Source: Variovorax sp. PBS-H4 (lineage in GTDB: Bacteria > Pseudomonadota > Gammaproteobacteria > Burkholderiales > Burkholderiaceae_C). From it: a DNA stretch of 64,000 nt. Of the stretch, positions 58,901 to 64,000 are shown in pieces. The DNA lies in the NCBI RefSeq assembly GCF_901827205.1, contig NZ_LR594675.1, positions 248,001 to 312,000 of the forward strand, in the 5' to 3' direction. A program made the position numbers and the translations under genes. The notes under the pieces are model-generated. The model did not search any database, had not been told where the DNA came from, and saw only the letters and a list, made by a program, of their open reading frames with translations. Within the stretch, counting starts at the first letter, position 1, and each line of letters starts with the position of its first letter.

Positions 58901-59236
58901 ATCGGTGCGGCTGTTGTTGAGGATGACGCCGCGCGGCTGGACGTCGAAGCGGTTGTAAAGGTTGCGCGAGACGCCGGCAGCCGAGGGCGTCTGGATGTTG
59001 ACCAGGGGCACGCCGTTGGGAGCGACCAGCACGGTGGGCCGCAGGCCCGGCGCCACGGTGGGTGCGCCGACGATCTGAGCCTGTGCCGCCGTGGCAACCA
59101 GCAGGCTTGCCAGCGCAGTACCGACTTGGGCGGGGGTGATGCCGTTGGCCTTGCCTGCGCTGCGCGCCGTTTCTTGCACCACCATGCGCGCGCGCCGCGC
59201 CGCGTTGAAGACAACGCGAAAGAGCTTCTTGTTCAT
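49964..59236 (-). CDS. cdiA: CdiA-type filamentous haemagglutinin with EC869-like nuclease tip
   Basis: 3090 aa. An extended signal peptide region (MNKKLFRVVFNAARRARMVV, ending in AQAQ about residue 55) is followed by the TPS secretion domain (about 56-300: LVNIQTPSAAGVSRNLYNRF, ANPAGIAVDGGTFINA). Next come a Gly/Ser/Thr/Pro linker (about 407-475), long FHA-1 repeats with [LN]NNGG units, a receptor/YP-like zone around 1700-1900 (NRYLVETDARFANYRSWL), FHA-2 repeats, and a DUF637-like pretoxin region to NNYLAH (about 2762). The unique C-terminal region follows; its last 135 residues (WGKGIEAQGMPWEDYL, LPPNFKAFDFFD, ATSAKTLDTLTAAK) match EC869-type DNase toxins. The protein is exported and delivers the toxin to neighbours by contact. 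No cdiB lies next to it. Confidence 0.93.
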   Translation of the reverse strand: MNKKLFRVVFNAARRARMVVQETARSAGKANGITPAQVGTALASLLVATAAQAQIVGAPTVAPGLRPTVLVAPNGVPLVNIQTPSAAGVSRNLYNRFDVQPRGVILNNSRTDAQTQLGGWVQGNPFLATGPARIILNEIVSGNPTQLRGALEVAGQRAEVIVANPAGIAVDGGTFINAGRATLTTGTPQLNALGGLDGYVVRGGTVSIDGAGWDARSTDYAAVLARAIQVNAALWANELKVVAGANEVSADQGQVSPVVGAGKAPAFALDVAQLGGMYAGKIFLMGTEAGVGARNAGTIMAADGSGPLSGPGEFVITAAGRLENIGTIQAARRAGITAESLANSGRIASGGELRIATAGKLGNAGGTIEAQSLQLASGGDIDNRGGMMRQTSGVGLAIQAPVLSNTGGGVIGAEPVPDVSAPPGAGTGSGGTGAGPGSDTGAGTGTGTVTDRSSSATPSPGSVPAPGHLTAVGNVLNGGGRIYAGGAIRLDTPQVNNNGGAITTASLAARGPSFSNAGGTLDVAGDFSASVGRFDNTGGTVRAGSLQIASTGDLVNRDGQLQSNEGVAVDAQALDNNHGSIQSSTADSRITVARQLLNADGAIGAAKDLAIQAERLNNSGVVRAGNDATLNVSAALANDGSITAARRITITAGSLQGGSTSVLGAGIQADGKRGTAGDLRVSTTGALGANGTNLAAGDAVLQGASIDLSSSTTSAANVALIAAHGNVISSGAAITTPGTLNVTAHNQASQTLTNQGGKLNAGQLTLSVSNLANTRGGEIVQTGKGATTIATSGALDNTNSRIATNGQDLMLDATAGITNTGGTIEHAGSGTLTIAGNSYSGANGEIVSNGALAVNVAGHFSQDGGSTSARQISIDAGTLNNEGGKLVQGGSADMRLTVVGALNNNVGVIAGNGHTAIAASSLSNQGGAIRAAETSRLGLAIAGTLDNSHQGEIGAGGTASVSAGSLNNDAGYITAVGDLGVVVTGAASNHSGTLAANGNTTVNAASLNNNGGTVAAVNGALELTTTGLTTNVGGRLQAGSAITLRNTGFDNSSGKVFGDSLSIGTGGQALGNVQGTLAAIATVNLQSGALNNNAGLIQSGAAMVINTHGQALTNTDAAGYANGQGGIASGGTLTLYSGTLDNTAGFIGAKAALVARTGTVINAAGGLILGQDKVSIDTQGAGYDNRGGQTQATGDLRIDAGAIDNTGALIRSQGTITFNAGSVTNAATLGPGQGIEGRNVSIATGALINKTGAIRADADATLTSSGGIDNTAGLVSAGNTLRIVDPNAANPAAKTLGLVNTRGKLVANKDLRIDAATFSADGVVASGQDLGIALTQDIVNSAELAANGNLSYTTTGDFINRGKLLAGQTLTVAGNNVDNTAGAEMSGVDTIVSAAGTLTNRGLIDSQGKTQISASSVDNIGTGRIYGDAISIGAGTLINDAETINGVNHSASIAARSALDIGAGTVDNRDRSLIFSAGDLFIGGALDMNRYATGQGATLDNLSADIESLGNMALSMAQVNNHDIHLQIGQQATHATTSRLATMDGKFWDRGDTWGDDASRYVFHRNPDGTVAVVGQGWGIWDESIDTTRDLATHTDPARLVAGGNLEVNGFLHNRDSHVLAGGTLGAAGVNNEATTGTQSTTVTTLVTGYMANKPGTGPNNFNVLGPVTSNSTIDIGALRYEANTNATSRKAPELTGSSANVDAPADAAGGVSGPARAGAIVEVSANVGAVVKTSGSGPGATASTPTGSDPIASGRPGNPGAGATMPVVVRTSAPNASVPIASLFNTRPDPGNRYLVETDARFANYRSWLGSDSLLDRLGLNPDLVQKRLGDGFYEQRLIREQIAQLTGSRYLDGFDSDEEQYAALMSAGATFAQQYGLRPGIALTPAQMAQLTSDIVWLVEQTATLPDGSTQRVLVPQVYVRVRPGDIDGSGALLSADALRIKSAGDVTNTGTIAGRTLVAINAETLDNLGGRISGGSVALDARADLNDIGGTIDARDSLSIRAGRDINIRTTTTTNQAGLNSTTRIDRVAGLYVTNPGGTLVASAGRDVNLVGAIVSNQGPGGTTSINAKNDIHLQTVREASTLVGRGIGNNSAMVASSSRELGTTIATDGATFLTAGRDINARQATVEAGTALLSVNAGRDIHIESGQQQDAGSFSMQWSDKGLVSRTATTASGQHDSSTRVGSRFSGGLVALGAGNDIGIEGSQLSGTQGVMVDAGRMLDIVEGRNTRNARVDFDRKRSSPIHDPVFMQNRASGTGIDVGSDTAAASTITSSQGGVLLRGGAVNLQGVQVSAARDIAIEGGSVNIAGAIERSEVHGEQRQRGGDFGPLGLHDLGHGLGAKSGDTLDAETTRLARTTLSGVNVSLTATGPDGKGGDLHIAGTTIDTPGTLSLNAGTLSLDTQSTVATLETGSQRKDFSWQQQRSRGTSDESTHYNRFNAGTLAVNANRVQAGLGARDSLEQLARQPGMGWVGQLGNDPALSGKVDWMRLEEAHRHWDYQQQGLTPEGAAIVTLVVSYFTAGTASGLGASAGAAVGGTAGTVVGGAVTAGVTALASQASVALINHRGDIGAALNDLGSSASVKSLLTAIVTGGVLAGLDLDPTGLPTPGGGAQPFIAQLRQNLTAGAARAVIGAAINGGSIEDNLREGIKSALLDTVAAQGAHAIGDLTLAGALDDFTNKAAHAIAGCMVGAARADSASGCAAGALGAAIGELAAEGYGRRDDTVQFAALMSGLAVAVTGGDASQINLASQAGSNAAANNYLAHNPANTRQSELRAFSEQLARCQATPGCDVEGVYKHWSDVSASSQAVAKNALAEWAATGDAKSLGEFLAGAVGALGANPADLCSSGDTRCYQFIQSQNTQAFSVYRDATVFLGSLEYVNGMPRGSSVNLKNWKAPEGYEPFSLFGLPPRSRGIVDTATGEIKVVNGAGQIVDVPSGSPPTWTSAADNGTIKIVWGKGIEAQGMPWEDYLATSMPSSSRLPPNFKAFDFFDRTTGIATSAKTLDTLTAAKINNPSSVYYSIKENVDAAANFIEGSLSGAVVNSRDISVRELRIAVPAGTTSAQWEQIHSAVLYGASIGVKVTVTAVR
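50950..51372 (-). repeat. 423-bp near-identical repeat (copy in cdiA)
   Basis: Partner of 48998-49420; encodes the pretoxin region just before the NNYLAH boundary in the expressed cdiA. Differences are few (for example SGCAAG instead of SGCGAG, AVTGG instead of AITGG), indicating recent duplication or gene conversion. Confidence 0.9.
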
Positions 59237-59462
59237 GTTTTCCCTGGGACCGGAAGTGCCGGCGAATGCACCAGGGAAGCCGCGCGAAATGGTCGAGCAG
59301 GCGATGCGGCAGCCCCGAAGCCGCCGGATTCTGGTTGGATGTCACGCCGAAGAGGCTTTTGCGTGACTATTTGTCAGATTCGCTCGGCGCACAGATCGAA
59401 TCGAAGCTCGCCGACCCTCTGTGCCCGTGCGTGATGCCCAGGCGCCCTCTGGCAGCGGCGCC

Positions 59463-60662
59463 TCAGTGCGCGCCTGCCACCGCCACCGGAATCTCCGTGG
59501 CCGGCGGCGTGTTGCGGCTGCGCCCGCAGCGAACGATGCCGTCGATCATTACCATCCCGACACCGGGGATGTCGCCCAGCTGCACGCTTTCAAGCAAGGT
59601 CTTGCCGTACGTGTGCTGGGCCCGGTCCATGAAGACGAAGTCGGCCGCGCGGCCGGGTTCGATCAGCCCGCAGTTCAGGTTGCGCAGGCGCGCGGTGTTG
59701 CCGGTCGCAAAGCAGAACACGAGCTCGGCCGGGATGTCGGCCATCGACGAGATCAGCGACACCATGCGCAGGATGCCCAGCGGCTGCACGCCCGAGCCGG
59801 CCGGGCCGTCGGTGCCCAGGATCACGCGGTGCGGGCACTTGAGTTCGATGGCCGCGCGCGCCGCGCCGACGGCCACCTTCTCATTGCCGTTGTGGACGAT
59901 CTCGATGCCGCGCGTGCTCTGCTCGCACAGTTCGCACACGTGCTTCATCGACAGCGAGGTGTGGCCGCCGTTGATGTGGCCGATGATGTCGGCGTCGGCC
60001 TCCAGCACCGTGTCCTTGTCGATGTAGCCCGAGCCCGGCACCGAAGGGCCACCCGTGTGGATGGTGCTCTGCATGCCGTATTTGCGTGCCCAGGCTACCA
60101 TCTCCTTGGCTTCGTAGCCGGCCTTCACCGTGCCCAGGCCCACTTCGCCCAGCAGGCTCACGCCGGCCTCGGCCAATTCCTTGAAGTCACTCTCGACCAT
60201 GCCCTTCTCGATCACCGGCGCACCGGCCAGCACTTTCACGCCCGCGGGGCGGAAGGCGTCGAAGGCGCGTTGCGCCGTGATGGCCAGGGCCTTGAGGCCG
60301 ACGATGTCCTTGGGCCGCCCGGGGTAGTGCACTTCGCCGGCCGAGATCATGGTGGTCACGCCGCCGTTGAGGCTGGACTCGATCCAGTTGAGCTGGCTCT
60401 GGCGCGGCGTCCAGTCGCCCGCCACCGGGTGGACGTGGCTGTCGATCAGGCCGGGCGCGACGCAGGTCTGCTTCGCATCGATGACCGTCCTGGCGCCTTC
60501 GGTGTCGCAGTCTTTTTCCTTGCCGACGGCGACGATCAGGCCGTCGTTCACGACGATCGTGTCGGCCTCCAGGATGGGGCGGTCGAGGTCGCCGGAGAGC
60601 AGCAGACCTATGTTCCGGATGACGACCTTGCCCGACTTTGCGCCAGTTGCGACTTCTGCCAT
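59463..60662 (-). CDS. Enamidase-like amidohydrolase
   Basis: 399 aa. It resembles enamidase of Eubacterium barkeri, which hydrolyses 6-oxo-1,4,5,6-tetrahydronicotinate to 2-formylglutarate. Shared blocks: APGLIDSHVHPVAGDWTPRQ, GGVTTMISAG, HYPGRPKDI, GEVGLGTVKAG, IHTGGPSVPGS, GHINGGHT, LGTDGPAGSG and ATGNTARL. The metal ligands HxH, bridging Glu, two His and the Asp are all present. It starts inside the TetR gene (55-bp overlap), indicating co-transcription. The 6-hydroxynicotinate reductase-like gene across the divergent promoter makes the assignment much stronger. Confidence 0.82.
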   Translation of the reverse strand: MAEVATGAKSGKVVIRNIGLLLSGDLDRPILEADTIVVNDGLIVAVGKEKDCDTEGARTVIDAKQTCVAPGLIDSHVHPVAGDWTPRQSQLNWIESSLNGGVTTMISAGEVHYPGRPKDIVGLKALAITAQRAFDAFRPAGVKVLAGAPVIEKGMVESDFKELAEAGVSLLGEVGLGTVKAGYEAKEMVAWARKYGMQSTIHTGGPSVPGSGYIDKDTVLEADADIIGHINGGHTSLSMKHVCELCEQSTRGIEIVHNGNEKVAVGAARAAIELKCPHRVILGTDGPAGSGVQPLGILRMVSLISSMADIPAELVFCFATGNTARLRNLNCGLIEPGRAADFVFMDRAQHTYGKTLLESVQLGDIPGVGMVMIDGIVRCGRSRNTPPATEIPVAVAGAH

Positions 60663-61366
60663 TTCTCGTCCTCGTGGGGTGGTGATGTTTCTTCCTCGGG
60701 AGCGCCCGCGTCGACCGTGCGCAGCACGGTCTCGATCACGAAGTCCTCCCAGTGGGCAACCGCCTCCGGCGTCTCCAGCGGCTCGCCCAGGAAGGCGGTC
60801 AGCGTGTGGCGGTTGGAGGTGTAGAAGTAGCCGGTGGAGGCGATCAGCAGGTACAGGTCGCGGGCCGCCACGTCCTTGCGGAACAGGCCTTGCGCCACGC
60901 CGCTTTCGAGCAGCTCCTGGATGATCGCGATGGCCCTCGACGAGTACTCGCGCGCGCGCAGCGACTTCGCGATGTGCCGGCCCTTGTGCAGGTTCTCGGT
61001 GTTGAGCAGCGTCACGAACTCCGGGTTCTTGCGGTAGTAGCCGAGCACGAAGCGGATCACCGCTGCCAGTGCCTCGACCGGCCGGCTCGCATCCAGGTGG
61101 AGCGCTGCCTCCGCGTCGTCCATGCGGCGGTAGATGGTTTCCAGCACCGCGATGAACAGCCCTTCCTTGCTGCCGAAGTAGTAATAGATCATCCGGTCGT
61201 ACGAGTTGGCGGCCTTCGAGATCTTCTCGACGCTGCCGCCGTCGTAGCCGTACTTGGCGAACACCTTGGTCGCTGCGCGCAGGATGCTGTCGCGCGTGGC
61301 CTGCGCCGCGGCTTCGCGCACGCCGGTGCGGCGCGTAGCCGGCTTGGGTGCGCGGGCCGCTGCCAT
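60608..61366 (-). CDS. TetR-family regulator
   Basis: 252 aa. The N-terminal helix-turn-helix (ILRAATKVFAKYGYDGGSVE, ISKAANSYDRMIYYYFGSK) is typical. The recognition helix has a slightly unusual NSYDRM sequence. A helical ligand domain follows; the C-terminal 30 residues are polar and overlap the enamidase start. The gene begins directly after the reductase stop (one codon apart) and probably controls the divergent promoter at about 62284-62334. The effector is likely a nicotinate-type acid; this is inference. Confidence 0.92.
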   Translation of the reverse strand: MAAARAPKPATRRTGVREAAAQATRDSILRAATKVFAKYGYDGGSVEKISKAANSYDRMIYYYFGSKEGLFIAVLETIYRRMDDAEAALHLDASRPVEALAAVIRFVLGYYRKNPEFVTLLNTENLHKGRHIAKSLRAREYSSRAIAIIQELLESGVAQGLFRKDVAARDLYLLIASTGYFYTSNRHTLTAFLGEPLETPEAVAHWEDFVIETVLRTVDAGAPEEETSPPHEDEKWQKSQLAQSRARSSSGT

Positions 61367-62140
61367 TTACTTTTCGGCGAAGGCGCGTTCGATGACGAAG
61401 TCACCGGGGGTCGACGTGTTGCCTTCCTTGAAGCCCCGGCCTTCCAGGATGTGCTTCAGGTCCACCAGCAGGCCGGGGCTGCCGCACAGCATGACGCGGT
61501 CTTCGGCGGCATTCAGCGGCGGCAGGCCCAGGTCGTCGGTCAGCTTGTTGGTCGCGATCAGGTCGGTGATGCGGCCCATGTTGCGGAACTCCTCGCGCGT
61601 GACCGTCGGGTAGTAGAGCAACTGCTTCTCGATCATCTCGCCCAGAATTTCATGCTTGGGCAGGTGGTCGGTCACCAGGTCGTGATAGGCCAGCTCGTCG
61701 ATCTGGCGCACGCCATGCACCAGGATGACCTGCTCGTATTTCTCGTAGGTCTCCGGGTCGCGGATGATGCTCATGAACGGGGCGAGGCCGGTGCCCGTGC
61801 CGAAAAGATAGAGGCGCTTGCCCGGCAACGTGTAGTCGATCAGCAGCGTGCCGGTGGGCTTGCGGCCCACGATGATGGTGTCGCCCACCTGGATGTGCTG
61901 CAGCTTGGAGGTCAGCGGTCCTTCCTCGACCTTGATGCTGAGGAACTCCAGGTGCTCCTCGTAGTTCGGGCTCACGATGCTGTAGGCGCGCAGCAAGGGC
62001 TTGTTGTTGACCTTCAGCCCGATCATCGTGAAATGGCCGTTCGAGAAGCGCAGCGCCGGGTCGCGGGTGGTGGTGAAGGTGAACAGGCGGTCGGTCCAGT
62101 GGTGGACGCTCAACACACGTTCTTCGCTGAAGGCACTCAT
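61367..62140 (-). CDS. fpr: Ferredoxin-NADP reductase
   Basis: 257 aa, the length of the FPR subclass. The FAD motif RAYSIVSP, NADP motif LFGTGTGLAPFMS, and C-terminal block VMLCGSPGLLVDLKHIL with the aromatic-poor tail VIERAFAEK fit bacterial ferredoxin/flavodoxin-NADP reductases. It lies first in the operon with TetR and enamidase genes, so it may supply low-potential electrons to the reductase encoded across the divergent promoter; equally it could be the housekeeping Fpr. Confidence 0.93.
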   Translation of the reverse strand: MSAFSEERVLSVHHWTDRLFTFTTTRDPALRFSNGHFTMIGLKVNNKPLLRAYSIVSPNYEEHLEFLSIKVEEGPLTSKLQHIQVGDTIIVGRKPTGTLLIDYTLPGKRLYLFGTGTGLAPFMSIIRDPETYEKYEQVILVHGVRQIDELAYHDLVTDHLPKHEILGEMIEKQLLYYPTVTREEFRNMGRITDLIATNKLTDDLGLPPLNAAEDRVMLCGSPGLLVDLKHILEGRGFKEGNTSTPGDFVIERAFAEK

Positions 62141-62283
62141 AGGAATCAGGAATGGTTGTGGACGAAAAAACGCGCACGCACAAGGTGCGCGGTGACGCGG
62201 AGCCGAACACCGTCAGTCTGCCGCAACCCTCCGATTGTCGGCGACACCTGAGAAAACACCATTGCAAGCATCGGGTCTGTTTG

Positions 62284-62334
62284 CTACATTGACTTCATGT
62301 AGTGATCGCCACATGAATTTGTAGTGAATGCTAC
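62284..62334. promoter_or_regulatory. Cluster of inverted repeats, candidate TetR operator
   Basis: CTACAT (62284-62289) pairs with ATGTAG (62297-62302); TTCATGT (62294-62300) pairs with ACATGAA (62311-62317); GTAG (62321-62324) pairs with CTAC (62331-62334). Three nested dyads in 51 bp, AT-richer than the surroundings, lie between the divergent reductase genes and fit a binding site for the TetR regulator. Confidence 0.55.
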
Positions 62335-62415
62335 ACAAAGCGAAGTTCCAGCACAAGCGCCAGCCCGGCACATTTGTTGCACCCGCTGCCGCAACGATTT
62401 CACGAGAAGCCCGCG

Positions 62416-64000
62416 ATGACCGAACACACCAAGACAGACGGATTGCCCGGCATGGACGTACCCGTGCTGCCCGAAGCCGGCGGCCGCGCACCCTTGCGCA
62501 ACGAGCGCATGAGCACCGGAAAGGTCGAGTGCAACGCGTGCCCCGTGCTCTGCCAGATCTCCGAGGGGCGCACCGGCGCCTGCGACCGCTATGCCAACCG
62601 CGAGGGCGTGCTGGTGCGGGTCGACCCGGTGCTGCTGCTGCGCCGCGAACTGGCCAGCGAGTCTCCGGCGCTGGTGCCTTTCGCGCGCCCCGCTGCCGAG
62701 CCGGCCACCCCCGGCGCCGAGCCCGAATGGAGCGGAGATCTCCTTCACGCCGACGAGGTTTTCGTGACCGGCGTGGGCTCCTCCACCACCTACCCCGATT
62801 ACAAGCCCGCGCCCTTCATCGTCGCTTCCAAGGCCCAGGGCGTCGACATGGTCACGGTGGTGACGGAAGGCATCTTCAGCTACTGCAGCTTCAAGGTGAA
62901 GATCGACACCGACCGCTTCCTCGGTGCCGAGCAGGCCAACGTGCGCTATCGCGGCGAGGTGGTCGGCCACGTCACCACCGCCGAGTACGGCTCGCAGATG
63001 CTCTCGCTCGGCGGCGTGCACCACCTCACCGGCGGCAGCAAGAAGGAAGGCCGGATGACGGCCGAGCTGATGCAGCTGCTGGGCAACAAGAAGGCGGTGG
63101 AATGCGTGATCGACGGCGGCGCCGGCATGGTGATCCAGGCCGGTCGCGCGCCGATCGTCAACGGCGTCGAGGAGCAGCGCATGCGCGTGGGCTGCGGCTC
63201 GGCCGCGATCGGCATCTTCGCGCGCCAGCTCTTCGGCCAGGCGGACGAGGTGGTGGTGGTCGACGACCACATCACCGGCGTGCTCACCGAGCACCAGGCC
63301 GGGCGTTGCCTCGACATGCAGCCCTCGGGTATCCAGATGCGGGGGCGCAAGTCCACGCCGGGGCGCTACTTCCAGGTGGCCAATCCGGGCAACGGCTGGG
63401 GCGGCACCGACATCGACGACCCGCTCTCGATCATCGAGGGCTGGGAAGAGGGCGTCGCCAGGCCTGGCCTGCGTCTCTTGATGACGTCCACCACCGGCGA
63501 GCATGCGCAGTGGTACGTGCTCGACGACGAGCTCAGGCCCGTCGAGCAGCAGATGCCGGCCGAAGTGCGCCGCGTCGTCGAGCGCATCGGCGAGAACTGC
63601 GAGCCCTCGCTGTGCAGCGTGCTCTTTCTCGGCGGCGCGGGCGGGTCGTTGCGCGCGGGCGTGACCGAGAACCCCGTGCTGCTCACCCGTGCCATCAAGC
63701 GGGCGCTGGTCAACGTGACCTGTGGCGGCGCGCCGGCCTATGTGTGGCCGGGCGGCGGGATCACCGTGATGGCCGATGTGCTGCGCATGCCCGACAACAG
63801 CTTCGGCACCGTGCCGACGCCGGCCATCGTGGCGCCCATCGAGTTCAGCATGCGGCGCGAGGACTACGCCGCGCTCGGCGGCCACATGGAGCATGTGTTC
63901 TCGCTCGAGCAGGCGCTCGCCCGCGGCGCCTGGCAGAACGACGGCGCACCGCTCGCGCGCCAATGGCTTCGCATGGACGATGCCAACCCGTGGCCGCTCG
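62416..64000 (+). CDS. 6-Hydroxynicotinate reductase-like iron-sulfur protein, 3' end beyond the window
   Basis: 528 codons from ATG 62416 without reaching a stop, so the gene runs off the right edge. A cysteine cluster C-x2-C-x3-C-x9-C near residues 39-56 (ECNACPVLCQ... GACDRY) can hold a [4Fe-4S] cluster. The body (GVDMVTVVTEGIFSYCSFKV, GGAGMVIQAGRAP, GSSTTYPDYKPAPF) resembles 6-hydroxynicotinate reductase of anaerobic nicotinate fermenters, which reduces 6-hydroxynicotinate to the tetrahydro product. Together with the enamidase-like gene and a ferredoxin-NADP reductase this gives two successive steps of the same route. I assign it by memory of the family, not by search. Confidence 0.78.
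   Translation, partial: MTEHTKTDGLPGMDVPVLPEAGGRAPLRNERMSTGKVECNACPVLCQISEGRTGACDRYANREGVLVRVDPVLLLRRELASESPALVPFARPAAEPATPGAEPEWSGDLLHADEVFVTGVGSSTTYPDYKPAPFIVASKAQGVDMVTVVTEGIFSYCSFKVKIDTDRFLGAEQANVRYRGEVVGHVTTAEYGSQMLSLGGVHHLTGGSKKEGRMTAELMQLLGNKKAVECVIDGGAGMVIQAGRAPIVNGVEEQRMRVGCGSAAIGIFARQLFGQADEVVVVDDHITGVLTEHQAGRCLDMQPSGIQMRGRKSTPGRYFQVANPGNGWGGTDIDDPLSIIEGWEEGVARPGLRLLMTSTTGEHAQWYVLDDELRPVEQQMPAEVRRVVERIGENCEPSLCSVLFLGGAGGSLRAGVTENPVLLTRAIKRALVNVTCGGAPAYVWPGGGITVMADVLRMPDNSFGTVPTPAIVAPIEFSMRREDYAALGGHMEHVFSLEQALARGAWQNDGAPLARQWLRMDDANPWPL

Noticed and set aside
54890..59434. 1514-codon open frame antisense to cdiA
   Set aside because: A product of the high GC and repetitive sequence of cdiA; no ribosome binding site, no domain, low-complexity composition, while the opposite strand gives a complete TPS/FHA protein.

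Overview
The window looks like a chromosomal segment of a Burkholderiales beta-proteobacterium, most likely a Variovorax-like member of the Comamonadaceae. The grounds are very high GC, a GTP-type PEP carboxykinase, a methionine synthase split into two genes with an SAH riboswitch, a five-step histidine pathway using HutF and HutG, Bug-type receptors, and betaproteobacterial CdiA boundary motifs. This is inference from gene content; no rRNA or tRNA gene was seen.

Left part (1-14 kb): ordinary metabolism and housekeeping. It holds a metallophosphoesterase cut by the window edge, a LysR regulator divergent from a small membrane protein, pckG, a small membrane peptide, a threonine ammonia-lyase, a double-AAA ATPase, two tandem S41-type lipoprotein peptidases and RecQ.

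Middle (14-40 kb): a large histidine-utilisation locus runs from an ABC transporter through hutC, hutH, hutU, three non-hut genes, hutD, hutI, hutF and hutG. Two HutC-like operators frame the transporter-hutC block. The locus is flanked by AT-richer genes that look like type III secretion cargo. These are a CesT-like chaperone followed by a 990-aa protein on the left; a CesT-like chaperone followed by two disordered proteins on the right; and a 508-aa Ser-rich protein lying between the two halves of the split methionine synthase. Three copies of a previously unfamiliar ~90-residue repeat, marked by an [LI]Y-C/S-AAGG motif, link two of these proteins. No secretion apparatus is in the window.

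Right part (40-64 kb): metH (large part) followed by a GT-C/GT2/GtrA glycosylation operon; an FHA-DUF1488 protein; then a contact-dependent inhibition locus. The CDI locus has a 3090-aa CdiA with its immunity gene, an orphan toxin-immunity module joined through a 423-bp near-identical repeat, and a decayed third module with a truncated PoNi-type immunity gene. No CdiB partner is present. The window ends in a cluster that resembles the reductive (6-hydroxynicotinate reductase / enamidase) route of nicotinate breakdown, with a ferredoxin-NADP reductase and a TetR regulator, and a promoter region rich in inverted repeats.
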